Positions 18,556 through 27,227 of a stretch of DNA of 64,000 nucleotides are shown here, piece after piece. The stretch comes from Curtobacterium sp. MCSS17_015 (GTDB lineage: Bacteria > Actinomycetota > Actinomycetes > Actinomycetales > Microbacteriaceae). The notes beneath the pieces are model-generated. The model searched no databases. It had not been told where the DNA came from and was given only the letters and a program-made list of their open reading frames with translations. Position 1 is the first letter of the stretch. The number at the start of each line of letters is the position of its first letter. The stretch covers positions 3,162,001-3,226,000 of the forward strand of contig NZ_CP126256.1 of NCBI RefSeq assembly GCF_003234265.2. The letters run 5' to 3'. The position numbers were made by a program, and so were the translations under genes.

Positions 18556-20234
18556 GACAGTCCTTCTGCGAGCGGCCCCAGTGCGAGCACCGGGAAGTAC
18601 GTGAGTGCGGTGACGATGACGGCGACGCCACCGAGGAGCGCGACGAACAGCGGCCGGTGCGTGGGCAGGGTGCCCACGGTCGCCGGGACCTTGTCCTGCG
18701 CGGCGAGCGACCCGGCGAGCGCCAGGACGAACACCATCGGCACGAAGCGGCCGAGCAGCATCGCGACGCCGAGCGCGGAGTTCATCCACGTCGTGTTCGC
18801 GGTGAGGCCACCGAACGCCGAACCGTTGTTGTTGCCGGCGCTGGTGAACGCGTAGAGCAGTTCGGACAGGCCGTGGTTGCCCGGGTTGTAGATGCTCGTG
18901 CCGAGCACCTGCTCCCGGACGCCCGGGATCACCAGGGACAGCGCCGTGCCGAGCAGCACGACCGTCGGCGTGACGAGGATGTACAGCGCCGCGAAGGTCA
19001 TCTCCTTGGCGCGGATCTTCTTGCCGAGGTACTCCGGGGTGCGACCGACGAGCAGGCCGCCGATGAACACCGTGATCACGGCGAGCACGAGCATGCCGTA
19101 CAGGCCGGAGCCGACGCCGCCGGGGGTGACCTCGCCCAGCATCATGTTGACGAGCGCCATCATCCCGCCGAGCGGGGTGAAGCTGTCGTGCATGGCGTTC
19201 ACGGCGCCCGTGGACGTCGAGGTCGTCGCCGTGGCGAAGAGCGTCGAGCCGAGGACGCCGAAGCGGACCTCCTTGCCCTCCATCGCCGCCCCGGCCGCCT
19301 GTGTGGCCGCACCGCCACCGGCGAGCTCGGCGATCGACATCGCCGACAGGGACACCAGGAAGATGCCGCTCATCACGGAGACGATCGCGAGGCCCTGGCG
19401 GGTGTCGCCGACCATCCTGCCGAAGGTGCGGGGCAGCGAGAACGGGATGACGAGCATGAGGAAGACCTCGAACAGGCTCGTCCACGCCTGCGGGTTCTCG
19501 AACGGGTGCGCGGAGTTGACGTTGAAGTACCCGCCGCCGTTCGTGCCGAGCTCCTTGATGGCCTCCTGCGAGGCGACGAACCCGTCGGGGATGTGCTGCG
19601 TGCCACCGGTGAGCGTCGTGACGTCCGTGCCGGTGCCCCACGACTGGACGACGCCGCCCGCGACGAGCACGAGTGCGGAGACGAAGGCCATCGGCAGGAG
19701 CACCCGACCGGTGCCCCGCACGACGTCGACCCAGACGTTGCCGAGCGTGTCCGACTTCCGACGGGCCAGCCCGCGGACCAGGGCGACGGCGACGGACAGT
19801 CCGACGGCGGCGGACAGGAAGTTCTGCACCGCCAGGCCGGCCATCTGCACGGTGTACCCGACGGTGACCTCGGGCGAGTACGACTGCCAGTTCGTGTTCG
19901 CCACGAACGAGGCCGCGGTGTTGAACGCGAGCGAGGGGCCCACGGCGGGCAGGCCGAGGTCGCCCGGCAGCACCACCTGGATGCGCTGGAGCAGGTAGAC
20001 GAGCAGCAGCCCGACGACGCTGAACAGCAGCACGCCGCGGAGGTACGCGGCCCACGACTGTTCGGCGTCCGGGTCGACGCCGATCACCCGGTACACCAGG
20101 CGTTCACCGCGGCCGTGACGGGTGCTCGTGAAGACGCGCGCCATCCAGTCGCCGAGCGGCCGGTGCGCCACGACGAGGAGCAGCACGAGGAGGGCGACCT
20201 GGGCGATGCCGGCCCAGGTCTGCGCGGCGCCCAT
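18552..20234 (-). CDS. kdpA: K+-transporting ATPase potassium-binding subunit KdpA
   Basis: 560-residue channel-like subunit related to SKT potassium transporters. Selectivity-filter repeats are recognisable ([50 protein letters not shown]), with about ten membrane helices. ATG 20234 overlaps the kdpF stop by one base (TGATG) and its own stop overlaps kdpB, so translation is tightly coupled. Confidence 0.96.
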   Translation of the reverse strand: MGAAQTWAGIAQVALLVLLLVVAHRPLGDWMARVFTSTRHGRGERLVYRVIGVDPDAEQSWAAYLRGVLLFSVVGLLLVYLLQRIQVVLPGDLGLPAVGPSLAFNTAASFVANTNWQSYSPEVTVGYTVQMAGLAVQNFLSAAVGLSVAVALVRGLARRKSDTLGNVWVDVVRGTGRVLLPMAFVSALVLVAGGVVQSWGTGTDVTTLTGGTQHIPDGFVASQEAIKELGTNGGGYFNVNSAHPFENPQAWTSLFEVFLMLVIPFSLPRTFGRMVGDTRQGLAIVSVMSGIFLVSLSAMSIAELAGGGAATQAAGAAMEGKEVRFGVLGSTLFATATTSTSTGAVNAMHDSFTPLGGMMALVNMMLGEVTPGGVGSGLYGMLVLAVITVFIGGLLVGRTPEYLGKKIRAKEMTFAALYILVTPTVVLLGTALSLVIPGVREQVLGTSIYNPGNHGLSELLYAFTSAGNNNGSAFGGLTANTTWMNSALGVAMLLGRFVPMVFVLALAGSLAAQDKVPATVGTLPTHRPLFVALLGGVAVIVTALTYFPVLALGPLAEGLS

Positions 20235-20323
20235 CAGAACCGCTCGGGGCGCACGAGCGCCCAGACGAGGTACACGACAGCGGCGATGCCGAGGACGGCA
20301 GCGGCGATGGTGATGCCGATCAC
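20234..20323 (-). CDS. kdpF: K+-transporting ATPase small subunit KdpF
   Basis: 29-residue single-helix peptide, read [20 protein letters not shown] followed by WALVRPERF. The C-terminal PERF is the KdpF hallmark. It stabilises the KdpABC complex in the membrane. Starts with GTG overlapping the stop of the upstream micro-peptide (GTGA), and its stop overlaps kdpA (TGATG). Confidence 0.92.
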   Translation of the reverse strand: MIGITIAAAVLGIAAVVYLVWALVRPERF

Positions 20324-20403
20324 AGCCGCTCCACCCCCTTGGCGATCAGTGCCACGACGCCGAACACGGCGAGGACACCGGCGACGACGAAGACGTCGAA
20401 CAC
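20320..20403 (-). CDS. 27-residue membrane micro-peptide at head of kdp operon
   Basis: GTG-started open frame [20 protein letters not shown] followed by AKGVERL, one predicted helix with a short basic tail, the same plan as KdpF. AGGAG lies about six bases before the GTG and the stop overlaps the kdpF start by four bases, both arguing for real translation. I recall similar peptides ending KGVE(K/R)L before kdpF in other actinobacteria. It may be a further small subunit or a translational leader for kdpF. Confidence 0.75.
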   Translation of the reverse strand: MFDVFVVAGVLAVFGVVALIAKGVERL

Positions 20404-20729
<326 letters not shown>

Positions 20730-21470
20730 ATGGGGACCACGTTCTTGTCCGTGACGATCGCCTTCGTCGCCGCCGCCGTCGTCCCGGTGGTCGTGACGTC
20801 GGCCATCCGCCGGGGGGACCGGAAGCGGAAGCACCAGCGCGTGCTCGCCGGCGCGGCCCCGGACGCACTGTTCACCGTGCGGCCGAGACGGTGGCAGCGG
20901 GTCATCCTGCGGACCATCGGCATCCTGGTCATCGTCCTCGGTGGCGTGCTGCTGCTCGGTGCGGCCTCGACCACCGACGACCCGGACGCGCTGCCGATGG
21001 GCATCGCGGGCGGGGTCGGCCTGCTCGGCGGGGTCGCGTTCGTCCTGCTCGCCGGGGCCCTGGCCCGGACGCGGATCGATGCGCTGCCGGACCGGCTGGT
21101 CGTCCGGAAGGGCTTCCGGGCGGAACGCGAGGTGCACCACACCGCCATCGCGTCGATCCGCCCCTGGACCGGCCCGTACGGCGGGATCCAGGCGCGGGAC
21201 GCGAAGGGGACCGTGCTGTTCGACACCGTGTCGATCGCGATCGGCTACCCCGACCTCGAGGCCTGGCTCGCCGAGCGCGCACCCTGGGCATGGGTCGCGT
21301 ACGCGGGCGCGGGCACCCCGGCACCGAACTGGCCCGCAGCGGGCGCTCCGGCGCAGGGGTGGCCAGCACCGGGTGCCCCGTCCCCGGGGGCTCCCGCCCA
21401 GGGCTGGCCGGCACAGCGCGGACCGTCGGAGCCGTGGCCGACACTGGGACCGGACGCCCCGGAGTACTGA
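20730..21470 (+). CDS. Membrane protein with PH-like region and Pro/Ala repeat tail
   Basis: 246 residues, function unknown. One N-terminal helix (about 5-25), a pair of helices near 57-112, then a short beta-rich, PH-like region (RTRIDALPDRLVVRKGFRAE...). The C-terminal 60 residues are low complexity with three GWPA units (APAQGWPAPGAPSPGAPAQGW). The ATG has a TACGCT box six bases upstream (20718-20723), so it is probably leaderless. Divergent from kdp. Confidence 0.7.
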   Translation: MGTTFLSVTIAFVAAAVVPVVVTSAIRRGDRKRKHQRVLAGAAPDALFTVRPRRWQRVILRTIGILVIVLGGVLLLGAASTTDDPDALPMGIAGGVGLLGGVAFVLLAGALARTRIDALPDRLVVRKGFRAEREVHHTAIASIRPWTGPYGGIQARDAKGTVLFDTVSIAIGYPDLEAWLAERAPWAWVAYAGAGTPAPNWPAAGAPAQGWPAPGAPSPGAPAQGWPAQRGPSEPWPTLGPDAPEY

Positions 21471-21505
21471 CGCGCCGGAGTCCTGACGGGCTCGCCGCCC
21501 GACGC

Positions 21506-22336
21506 TCAGCGCGCGGGAGTCCAGGTGCTGACGGTCACCGACGCCGTCACCGTCTCCGGTGCGAACACCGTGTCCGGCGCCACGTGGTGGTGACTCGGCC
21601 CCATGTGGACGACATCGTGCACATCCTCCGCGGTCAGCGACATCGTCCACGTCAGGTCCTCGCTCGAGCGCAGTGCGAACGCGGGCGTCAGGCTGTCGTG
21701 CAGACGCCGCTCCTTCTCCGGGTCGACGCTGATCGTCGCCGCCGCGAGCTCCGCCAGGTGACCGGCCCGGGGCGTGACGACGACGAGCACGCCCTCCGGG
21801 TGCAACACCCGGGCGTACTCGTGCTGGTTGCGGGGCGCGAAGACGTCGAGCACGACGGCTCCGGCACGGTCGACGACCGGGAGGCGCTCGGTCACGTCCC
21901 CGACGACGGCACCGACATGCGGGTGGATGCGGGCCGCGCGGCGGACGGCGACGGCCGACAGGTCCAGGGCGACCCCGAGCCTCCCGGCCGGACGACCGGG
22001 CGAGGCCGTCCCCTCGAGCGCGTGCGCGAGGTAGGTGCCGGGGCCGGAACCGACGTCGAGGACCACACCCGGTGCGCTCACGTCCGCGACCACGCTCGAG
22101 AGCGCCCGCTCGACCGGCGCGTAGTGCCCCCGGCCGAGGAAGCGCAGCCGTGCATCGACCATCTCCGGCGTGTCCGCGGTGAGAGCCCGCCGTCTGGCGG
22201 GCAGGAGCGTCAGGTGACCCTGCTTCGCCTCGTCGTACCGGTGCCCGTTCGCGCACCCGGCCTGCCCGGGCGCGGTGCGGGCGAGCGGCTCGCTGCACAC
22301 CGGGCACGCGAGCACGGAGAGGAGGTCGTCACGCAC
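21506..22336 (-). CDS. 23S rRNA (guanine-N1)-methyltransferase, RlmA/RrmA family
   Basis: 276-residue SAM-dependent methyltransferase. The N-terminal zinc ribbon has LACPVCSEPL and GCANGHRYDEAKQGHLTLL, characteristic of RlmA(I/II), which methylate G745 or G748 of 23S rRNA. The SAM-binding motif is VVLDVGSGPGTYL, followed by VALDLSAVAVRRAA and FAPRNQHEYARVLHPEG. The GTG at 22336 is chosen because the zinc ribbon begins there and a TACCCT box lies six bases upstream; nothing upstream is family-like. RlmA(II)-type enzymes can affect tylosin-class macrolide binding. Confidence 0.85.
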   Translation of the reverse strand: MRDDLLSVLACPVCSEPLARTAPGQAGCANGHRYDEAKQGHLTLLPARRRALTADTPEMVDARLRFLGRGHYAPVERALSSVVADVSAPGVVLDVGSGPGTYLAHALEGTASPGRPAGRLGVALDLSAVAVRRAARIHPHVGAVVGDVTERLPVVDRAGAVVLDVFAPRNQHEYARVLHPEGVLVVVTPRAGHLAELAAATISVDPEKERRLHDSLTPAFALRSSEDLTWTMSLTAEDVHDVVHMGPSHHHVAPDTVFAPETVTASVTVSTWTPAR

Positions 22337-22342
22337 CGGTCC

Positions 22343-22366
22343 AGGGTACGGGCGTGCCGGTAGGTT
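22343..22366. promoter_or_regulatory. Divergent pair of -10 boxes for leaderless genes
   Basis: TACCCT (complement of 22343-22348) sits six bases before the methyltransferase GTG, and TAGGTT (22361-22366) six bases before the ATG at 22373. The two starts are only 36 bases apart, leaving no room for normal leaders. Confidence 0.55.
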
Positions 22367-22372
22367 GCGGTC

Positions 22373-22987
22373 ATGGCCGTCATCCACGAAGCGACACTCA
22401 CCCCCGGCAAGCTCGACGCGATCAGCGCCTGGCTGCCCGGACAGCCGTGGAGCGGGGTCCCCGCCGGCACCACGGTGGAGCAGGTCAGCCGCTTCCGGTT
22501 CGACGACCCGGACGGTGAGGTCGGCGTGGAGACGTACCTCGTGCGCGCCGCCGACGGGCCGGTGCTGCACGTGCCGCTGACCTACCGCGGGGCGCCGCTC
22601 GCCGGCGCCGAGGCGTTCCTCGTCACCGAGATGGAGCACTCGGTCCTCGGCCGCCGCGGGGTCTACGACGCCGTCGGCGACCCCGTGTACGCCGACGTCC
22701 TGCGGCGGGCGATCGCCACCGGTGGCCACGAGGCGGAACTCGAGCGGGCCTCCGGGGCGGGCACCCTCGAGAAGGAGGGTCGGGCCTCCGGTGACGGCAA
22801 CGACCCGACGTCGCCGACGATCACCACGGTCGGGGCCCGTACCGACGGCACGGTCACCACCGTCACGACCGACCACGGGGCGGTCGCCGTGCTGCGGGTG
22901 CTCGGGGTCGACGTCCCCGCCGGGGCGGCCCTGACCGCCGGCTGGGGCACCGACGGCTCGGCGGTCGTCGCGGTCCTGCTGCCGTAG
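22373..22987 (+). CDS. Maltokinase N-terminal-cap-like protein
   Basis: 204-residue protein resembling the N-terminal cap domain of maltokinases without the kinase part (Mak_N_cap type). Recognisable: IHEATLTPGKLDAISAWLPG, DPDGEVGVETYLVRA, VPLTYRGAPLAGAEAFLVTEMEHSVLGRRGVYDAVGDP. No ATP-binding motif. Stand-alone copies are common in actinobacteria and are of unknown function. Leaderless ATG with TAGGTT box. Confidence 0.75.
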   Translation: MAVIHEATLTPGKLDAISAWLPGQPWSGVPAGTTVEQVSRFRFDDPDGEVGVETYLVRAADGPVLHVPLTYRGAPLAGAEAFLVTEMEHSVLGRRGVYDAVGDPVYADVLRRAIATGGHEAELERASGAGTLEKEGRASGDGNDPTSPTITTVGARTDGTVTTVTTDHGAVAVLRVLGVDVPAGAALTAGWGTDGSAVVAVLLP

Positions 22988-23117
22988 ACGGGCCGCCGCT
23001 GGGCAGCGCGTTGTGCGCGGGCGGGCAGTCCGCCGTGCGATGGCGGGCAGTCCGCGTGCGCTGGCGGGTACGGCCAGTGCCTGGCTCACACCGGCGGCCG
23101 CTGGCAGGATCGGTCGG

Positions 23118-24056
23118 GTGAAGACACTGGAGTTGCCACAGACGGACCTCACCGCTTCCGACGTCGTCGTCGGACTGATGCGGATCAACGACATGAGCGA
23201 CGAGGACATCCGGGCGTTGTACGCCGCCTCGCGCGACGCGGGCGTGACGATGTTCGACCACGCGGCCGTCTACGGCGGCTGGCACGGCTGCGAGGAACGC
23301 TTCGGCGGGGCGGTCACGCTGTCCGCGGCCGAGCGCAGCGAGATCCAGCTGCAGACCAAGGTCGGCATCCGGCCGACGAGCAACGGCGCGTACTTCGACT
23401 TCTCGTACGAGCACATCCTGTCCTCGGTCGAGGAGTCGCTCACCGCCCTGCGCACCGACCACATCGACGTGCTGCTCCTGCACCGCCCGGATGCCCTCGT
23501 CGAGCCGGACGAGGTCGCGAAGGCCTTCGATGAGCTGCACGCGGCCGGCAAGGTGCACCACTTCGGCGTCTCGAACCACACCCCCGGGCAGACCGAGTTG
23601 CTGAAGAAGTCCGTGCGGCAGCCGCTCGCGTTCAACCAGGTGCAGCTGAGCATCACGCACGCGAACGTCATCACGCAGGGCCTCGTGGCGAACATGGCCG
23701 GACTCGACCAGTCGATCGACCGGGACAACGACATCCTCAACCACGCCCGCCTGAACGACGTGACGCTGCAGGCCTGGTCACCGTTCCAGAAGGGCTTCTT
23801 CGACGGCGTCTTCCTCGGCGACCGTGAGCAGTACGCCGAGCTGAACGACGTGCTCGAGGAGATCTCCTCGGCGCACGGCGTCACCCCGACCGGCATCGCG
23901 GTGGCGTGGATCACCCGGCACCCCGCGCACTTCCAGGTGGTGCTCGGGACGACGAACCCGCAGCGCGTGCAGGACTCGGCGGCCGGTTCGGACGTCGAAC
24001 TCAGCCGCGAGGAGTGGTACCGCGTCCTGACGGCTGCCGGGCACACGGTGCCCTGA
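23118..24056 (+). CDS. Aldo/keto reductase (YdhF-like)
   Basis: 312-residue NADPH-dependent oxidoreductase of the aldo/keto reductase barrel. Catalytic tetrad candidates: Asp in TMFDHAAVYGG (Tyr nearby), Lys in QLQTKVGI, His in VLLLHRPD. C-terminal nucleotide-binding elements are QAWSPFQKGFF and VVLGTTNPQRVQDS. Physiological substrate unknown. GTG 23118 has CAGGAT seven bases upstream. Confidence 0.88.
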   Translation: MKTLELPQTDLTASDVVVGLMRINDMSDEDIRALYAASRDAGVTMFDHAAVYGGWHGCEERFGGAVTLSAAERSEIQLQTKVGIRPTSNGAYFDFSYEHILSSVEESLTALRTDHIDVLLLHRPDALVEPDEVAKAFDELHAAGKVHHFGVSNHTPGQTELLKKSVRQPLAFNQVQLSITHANVITQGLVANMAGLDQSIDRDNDILNHARLNDVTLQAWSPFQKGFFDGVFLGDREQYAELNDVLEEISSAHGVTPTGIAVAWITRHPAHFQVVLGTTNPQRVQDSAAGSDVELSREEWYRVLTAAGHTVP

Positions 24057-24089
24057 CCGCCGCTGCCGCGGAGGCCCCGCGCTGCCGTC

Positions 24090-24290
24090 TCAGGACGTCG
24101 GCTCGGGGCCTTCGCCGTCTCGCCGGAGGACCGGCGCTGCGGTCGGGTCGGTCGTGCCGCCGGGGACGACGGCGACCTCGATCCCGAGGGCCGCGAGCGG
24201 GTCCTCGTCGAGCTCGAGCCCGTCGCTGCTGACCTGGTCCTCGGGGATGGCGCGGCCCTTCGACGGGTCGAACGCACTGCTCATCGACAT
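24090..24290 (-). CDS. Small acidic hypothetical protein
   Basis: 66-residue protein starting MSMSSAFDPSKGRAIPEDQV, rich in Asp/Glu. The first nine residues closely match those of the next gene upstream (MSMSAPFDP), so the two look like diverged tandem copies. No domain recognised. The second Met in MSMS is an alternative start. Confidence 0.55.
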   Translation of the reverse strand: MSMSSAFDPSKGRAIPEDQVSSDGLELDEDPLAALGIEVAVVPGGTTDPTAAPVLRRDGEGPEPTS

Positions 24291-24340
24291 GCGACGAGCC
24301 TGCACGTCCGACCCTGGAGCCGGCACAACGCCGGCTGTGG

Positions 24341-24607
24341 TCAGGCGCCGAGGTCGTCCGGGTGCAGACGGTCGCCGGGGTTCGGCGTCCGGAAGACCGG
24401 GCCGCCGCCGGCCTCGTCCTCGTCGTCGTGCCGGACCGGGGAGTCCCCGGGGTTCCCGGTCACCTCGGCCCCCGAGACGTCGGCTCCCGACGTCTCGGGG
24501 GCCGAGGCCCCGCGGGCCTCCTCGACCTCGAGTTCGTCCTGGTCGGACCCGTCCACGGGGACGTCGCCGCCCGGCTGCGTGGGATCGAACGGTGCGCTCA
24601 TCGACAT
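24341..24607 (-). CDS. Small acidic hypothetical protein with internal hairpin
   Basis: 88-residue Asp/Glu/Gly-rich protein starting MSMSAPFDPTQPGG, related at its N-terminus to the downstream 66-residue protein. No domain, signal or membrane segment. The middle of the gene is a perfect 21-bp inverted repeat (24463-24507). Tandem arrangement suggests the two are co-expressed. Confidence 0.55.
   Translation of the reverse strand: MSMSAPFDPTQPGGDVPVDGSDQDELEVEEARGASAPETSGADVSGAEVTGNPGDSPVRHDDEDEAGGGPVFRTPNPGDRLHPDDLGA
24463..24507. repeat. Perfect 21-bp inverted repeat inside a coding sequence
   Basis: Arms 24463-24483 and 24487-24507 are exact reverse complements separated by three bases (CTC). 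The repeat lies in frame in the 88-residue acidic protein. Such a stem would be extremely stable in the mRNA. Confidence 0.85.
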
Positions 24608-24661
24608 GGGTCGAGTGTGCTCCTCGGAGGTGGACAGCGTCTCCGGGGTGTCCGCTGTGCG

Positions 24662-26293
24662 TCAGCCGCGGCCGGGGGCGTCGCCGGACCCGCCAGGGGC
24701 CTCGCCGGACTTCCCCGGCCCACCGCCCTTCCCACCGCCGTTGCCGTTGCCGTTGCCGTTGCCAGGGGCCTGCTGCGACGTCGTGTCGACTCCGGTGTCC
24801 AGGGGTTCCTGGACCGGCAGGGTCGTCTCGACGCTCGGCTCGGGGACCGACGTGGGCAGTTGCTCGGCGGGCTCGCTGGACTCCTCGGTCGGTTCCGAGG
24901 GCTCCTCGCTCGGCTGCTCCTCCGCCGGTTCGCTCGGCTGCTGTGGCGCGGGCTCGCTCGGCTGCTCCTCGGCGGGTGCACTCGACTCGTCCTCACCGGG
25001 CTGCTCGTCCGAGGGCTGCTGGCTCGACTCGGTCGGACTCGGCGTGCCCTCGTCACGGCCGAGGGCGAGCGCCGCGACCAGCACCCCCGCGACCAGGAGG
25101 ACGGCGAGGACGATCACCGGCAGCACCCAGCGCTTCCGCTCGCGCTCCTCGGGCTCGGCACCGGACCCACCGGCCGGGACGGCCGTCGCGCCGGCACGAC
25201 CGCCCGTGCCACCACCGGCGGCACCGGCACCGGCTGCTGCCGCACCGGCCGTACCCGGCGTGCCGAGCACCGTCGTCGCCACGTCGTCGTCGGCGGTGCC
25301 GGCGGACTGCACCGGCAGTCGGCGGGTGGCGGTGTCCGCCTCGGAGGCACCGCTCAGGGGCATCGCGCGCGTCGCCTCGTCCGCCGCCGCGGCCCCGGCC
25401 CCGGCGGCCGCCCCGGCCACACCGGCGCCGGCGGCCGCCCTCGTGAGCGCCCCTGGGCCTCCCGGCAGGAGCTGGGTGGCGGGCGCGACGTCGTCGCGGC
25501 CGAGCGCCCGGAGCCGTGCTGCCGCCTCCGCGGCGGTCGGACGGTCCTCCGGGTGCTGCGCGGTCATCACGTGCAGCAGGGTGCGCCACGCCGTCGGCAG
25601 GTGTTGGTCGATCTCGGGAGCCCGGGCGAGCCGGGCGGTGGCGGCCTCGACCGCGCTGCCCGGGAAGGCCTGCTTGCCGGTGAGGGCCTCGAGGAGCATG
25701 AGCCCGAGCGCGTACACGTCGGCCTCGCCGGTCACGGGCTGGCCGAGGACCTGCTCCGGGGCCAGGTAGGCGGCCGTGCCGATCACGGTGCCGGTCCCGG
25801 TGACGCGGGCGGCGTCGCGGAGCAGCGCGATGCCGAAGTCGGCGAGCTTGACGTGCTCCCCGTCCTGCTCGAGCAGCACGTTCGCGGGCTTCACGTCACG
25901 GTGGACGATGCCCTGCGCGTGCACGGCGGCGAGACCCTCGGCGACCTGCGCACCGACGCGCGCGGTCGTCACCGGGTCGAGCGGACCCTCTCGCAGCCGG
26001 GTCGCGAGGTCACTGCCGGGGACGAGCTCCATGACGAGGAACGAGTCCCCGTCCGCGGTGTCGAGGGCCGCGTCGAACAGGGTCACCAGGTTCGGGCTGC
26101 GGAGCCCGGCGAGCACGTGGATCTCGGCCTCGGCGCGGGCGCGCTCCCCGTGGTCGACGGGGCCGATGCGGAAGAGCTTGACCGCGACCTCACGCCCGAG
26201 CTGCTCGTCGACGGCGCGGTACACCGATGCCATCCCGCCGTGTCCGAGGGTCCCGGTCACCCGGTACCTGCCGCCGATCAGCCGTTCTTCCAT
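24662..26293 (-). CDS. Transmembrane Ser/Thr protein kinase
   Basis: 543 residues. The Hanks-type kinase domain (about 8-270) has GHGGMASVY, Lys39 in VAVKLF, catalytic Asp133 in HRDVKPANV, DFGIAL and an APEQ motif. An Ala/Gly-rich juxtamembrane linker follows, then one membrane helix (about 387-408), then a Pro/Glu/Ser-rich extracytoplasmic tail with repeated EQPSEP units and a GNGNGN-rich end. There are no PASTA repeats, unlike PknB. TAGGTT at 26301-26306, seven bases before the ATG, indicates a leaderless mRNA. Confidence 0.9.
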   Translation of the reverse strand: MEERLIGGRYRVTGTLGHGGMASVYRAVDEQLGREVAVKLFRIGPVDHGERARAEAEIHVLAGLRSPNLVTLFDAALDTADGDSFLVMELVPGSDLATRLREGPLDPVTTARVGAQVAEGLAAVHAQGIVHRDVKPANVLLEQDGEHVKLADFGIALLRDAARVTGTGTVIGTAAYLAPEQVLGQPVTGEADVYALGLMLLEALTGKQAFPGSAVEAATARLARAPEIDQHLPTAWRTLLHVMTAQHPEDRPTAAEAAARLRALGRDDVAPATQLLPGGPGALTRAAAGAGVAGAAAGAGAAAADEATRAMPLSGASEADTATRRLPVQSAGTADDDVATTVLGTPGTAGAAAAGAGAAGGGTGGRAGATAVPAGGSGAEPEERERKRWVLPVIVLAVLLVAGVLVAALALGRDEGTPSPTESSQQPSDEQPGEDESSAPAEEQPSEPAPQQPSEPAEEQPSEEPSEPTEESSEPAEQLPTSVPEPSVETTLPVQEPLDTGVDTTSQQAPGNGNGNGNGGGKGGGPGKSGEAPGGSGDAPGRG

Positions 26294-26338
26294 GCGGGGA
26301 AACCTACCGGGCGCAGCTGGCGAGGGCGCGCAGCCGCG

Positions 26339-27178
26339 TCAGGACGGGGTCGGCTCGGCACCCCGGTGCAGCGCGGTCAGGTACAGCCGGTGCGCCGTGA
26401 CCACCAGCGCCAGCCAGGCGAGCCCGAGGGCCCACGCCGCCAGGACGTCGGTGGTCCAGTGGTGCCCGAGGAACACCCGCGAGATCCCGACGGACACGAC
26501 GAACAGCGTCCCCGCGACGATCGTCCAGACCCGGGTGACGACCCGGCTCTGACGGAGGAGCAGCAGGTACACGATCGTGCCGACGATCACGGTCGCGTTG
26601 AGGGTGTGCCCGGACGGGAACGACGGCGAGTGCTCGTACGGCGGAACGGCGTCGGACAGTGGCGGCCGGCTCCGCCCGATGAGGTCCTTGCCGGCGACGG
26701 TCATCGCGAGCGAGCCGGCGCTGGCGGAGACGAGGAGCACGAGCGGCGTCCACGCACGGCGCTGGACCGTGAAGCCGACCAGGAAGAGCACGGCGACGAT
26801 CGGCATCCCGATCGTGCCGGCGATGTCGGTCCACCACGTCACGCCCTGGTCGAGCACGGGCGAGCGGAGCGTCAGCATCCAGTCGAGCACGGGACGGTCG
26901 AGCACGGCGACGTCGTCGGCTTCGCGCACGGCGTCGTAGACCTCGGACGCGGCCCAGGTCGCGGTCACCACGACCCCCATCCCGACGAGCAGCGTCAAGA
27001 CCAGGAGCGGGAGCGCGCCGAACCGCCGTCCGAGCGCCGCCCACGAGTCCGCGACGGTCCGTCCGGCGCGGGACCGCCAGCGGGTGAGGTCGACCTCGCC
27101 GACCGTGCGGTCGGCGCGCTCGCGCTCCACGCCGCCGATCACGGGGGTCCGACCGGAAGGGGTGTCGTGCTGTTCCAT
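26339..27178 (-). CDS. PAP2-family membrane phosphatase
   Basis: 279-residue membrane protein with about five or six helices and the three PAP2 motifs: KDLIGRSRP, SFPSGHTLNA and SRVFLGHHWTTDV. Likely dephosphorylates a lipid phosphate or undecaprenyl pyrophosphate at the outer face of the membrane. The N-terminal 45 residues are polar. CAAGCT lies six bases before the ATG. Confidence 0.9.
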   Translation of the reverse strand: MEQHDTPSGRTPVIGGVERERADRTVGEVDLTRWRSRAGRTVADSWAALGRRFGALPLLVLTLLVGMGVVVTATWAASEVYDAVREADDVAVLDRPVLDWMLTLRSPVLDQGVTWWTDIAGTIGMPIVAVLFLVGFTVQRRAWTPLVLLVSASAGSLAMTVAGKDLIGRSRPPLSDAVPPYEHSPSFPSGHTLNATVIVGTIVYLLLLRQSRVVTRVWTIVAGTLFVVSVGISRVFLGHHWTTDVLAAWALGLAWLALVVTAHRLYLTALHRGAEPTPS

Positions 27179-27227
27179 CCGACCAGCTTGGCCTCGCGCG
27201 GCTGGGGAGACGCGGCCGGCGGTGCGC

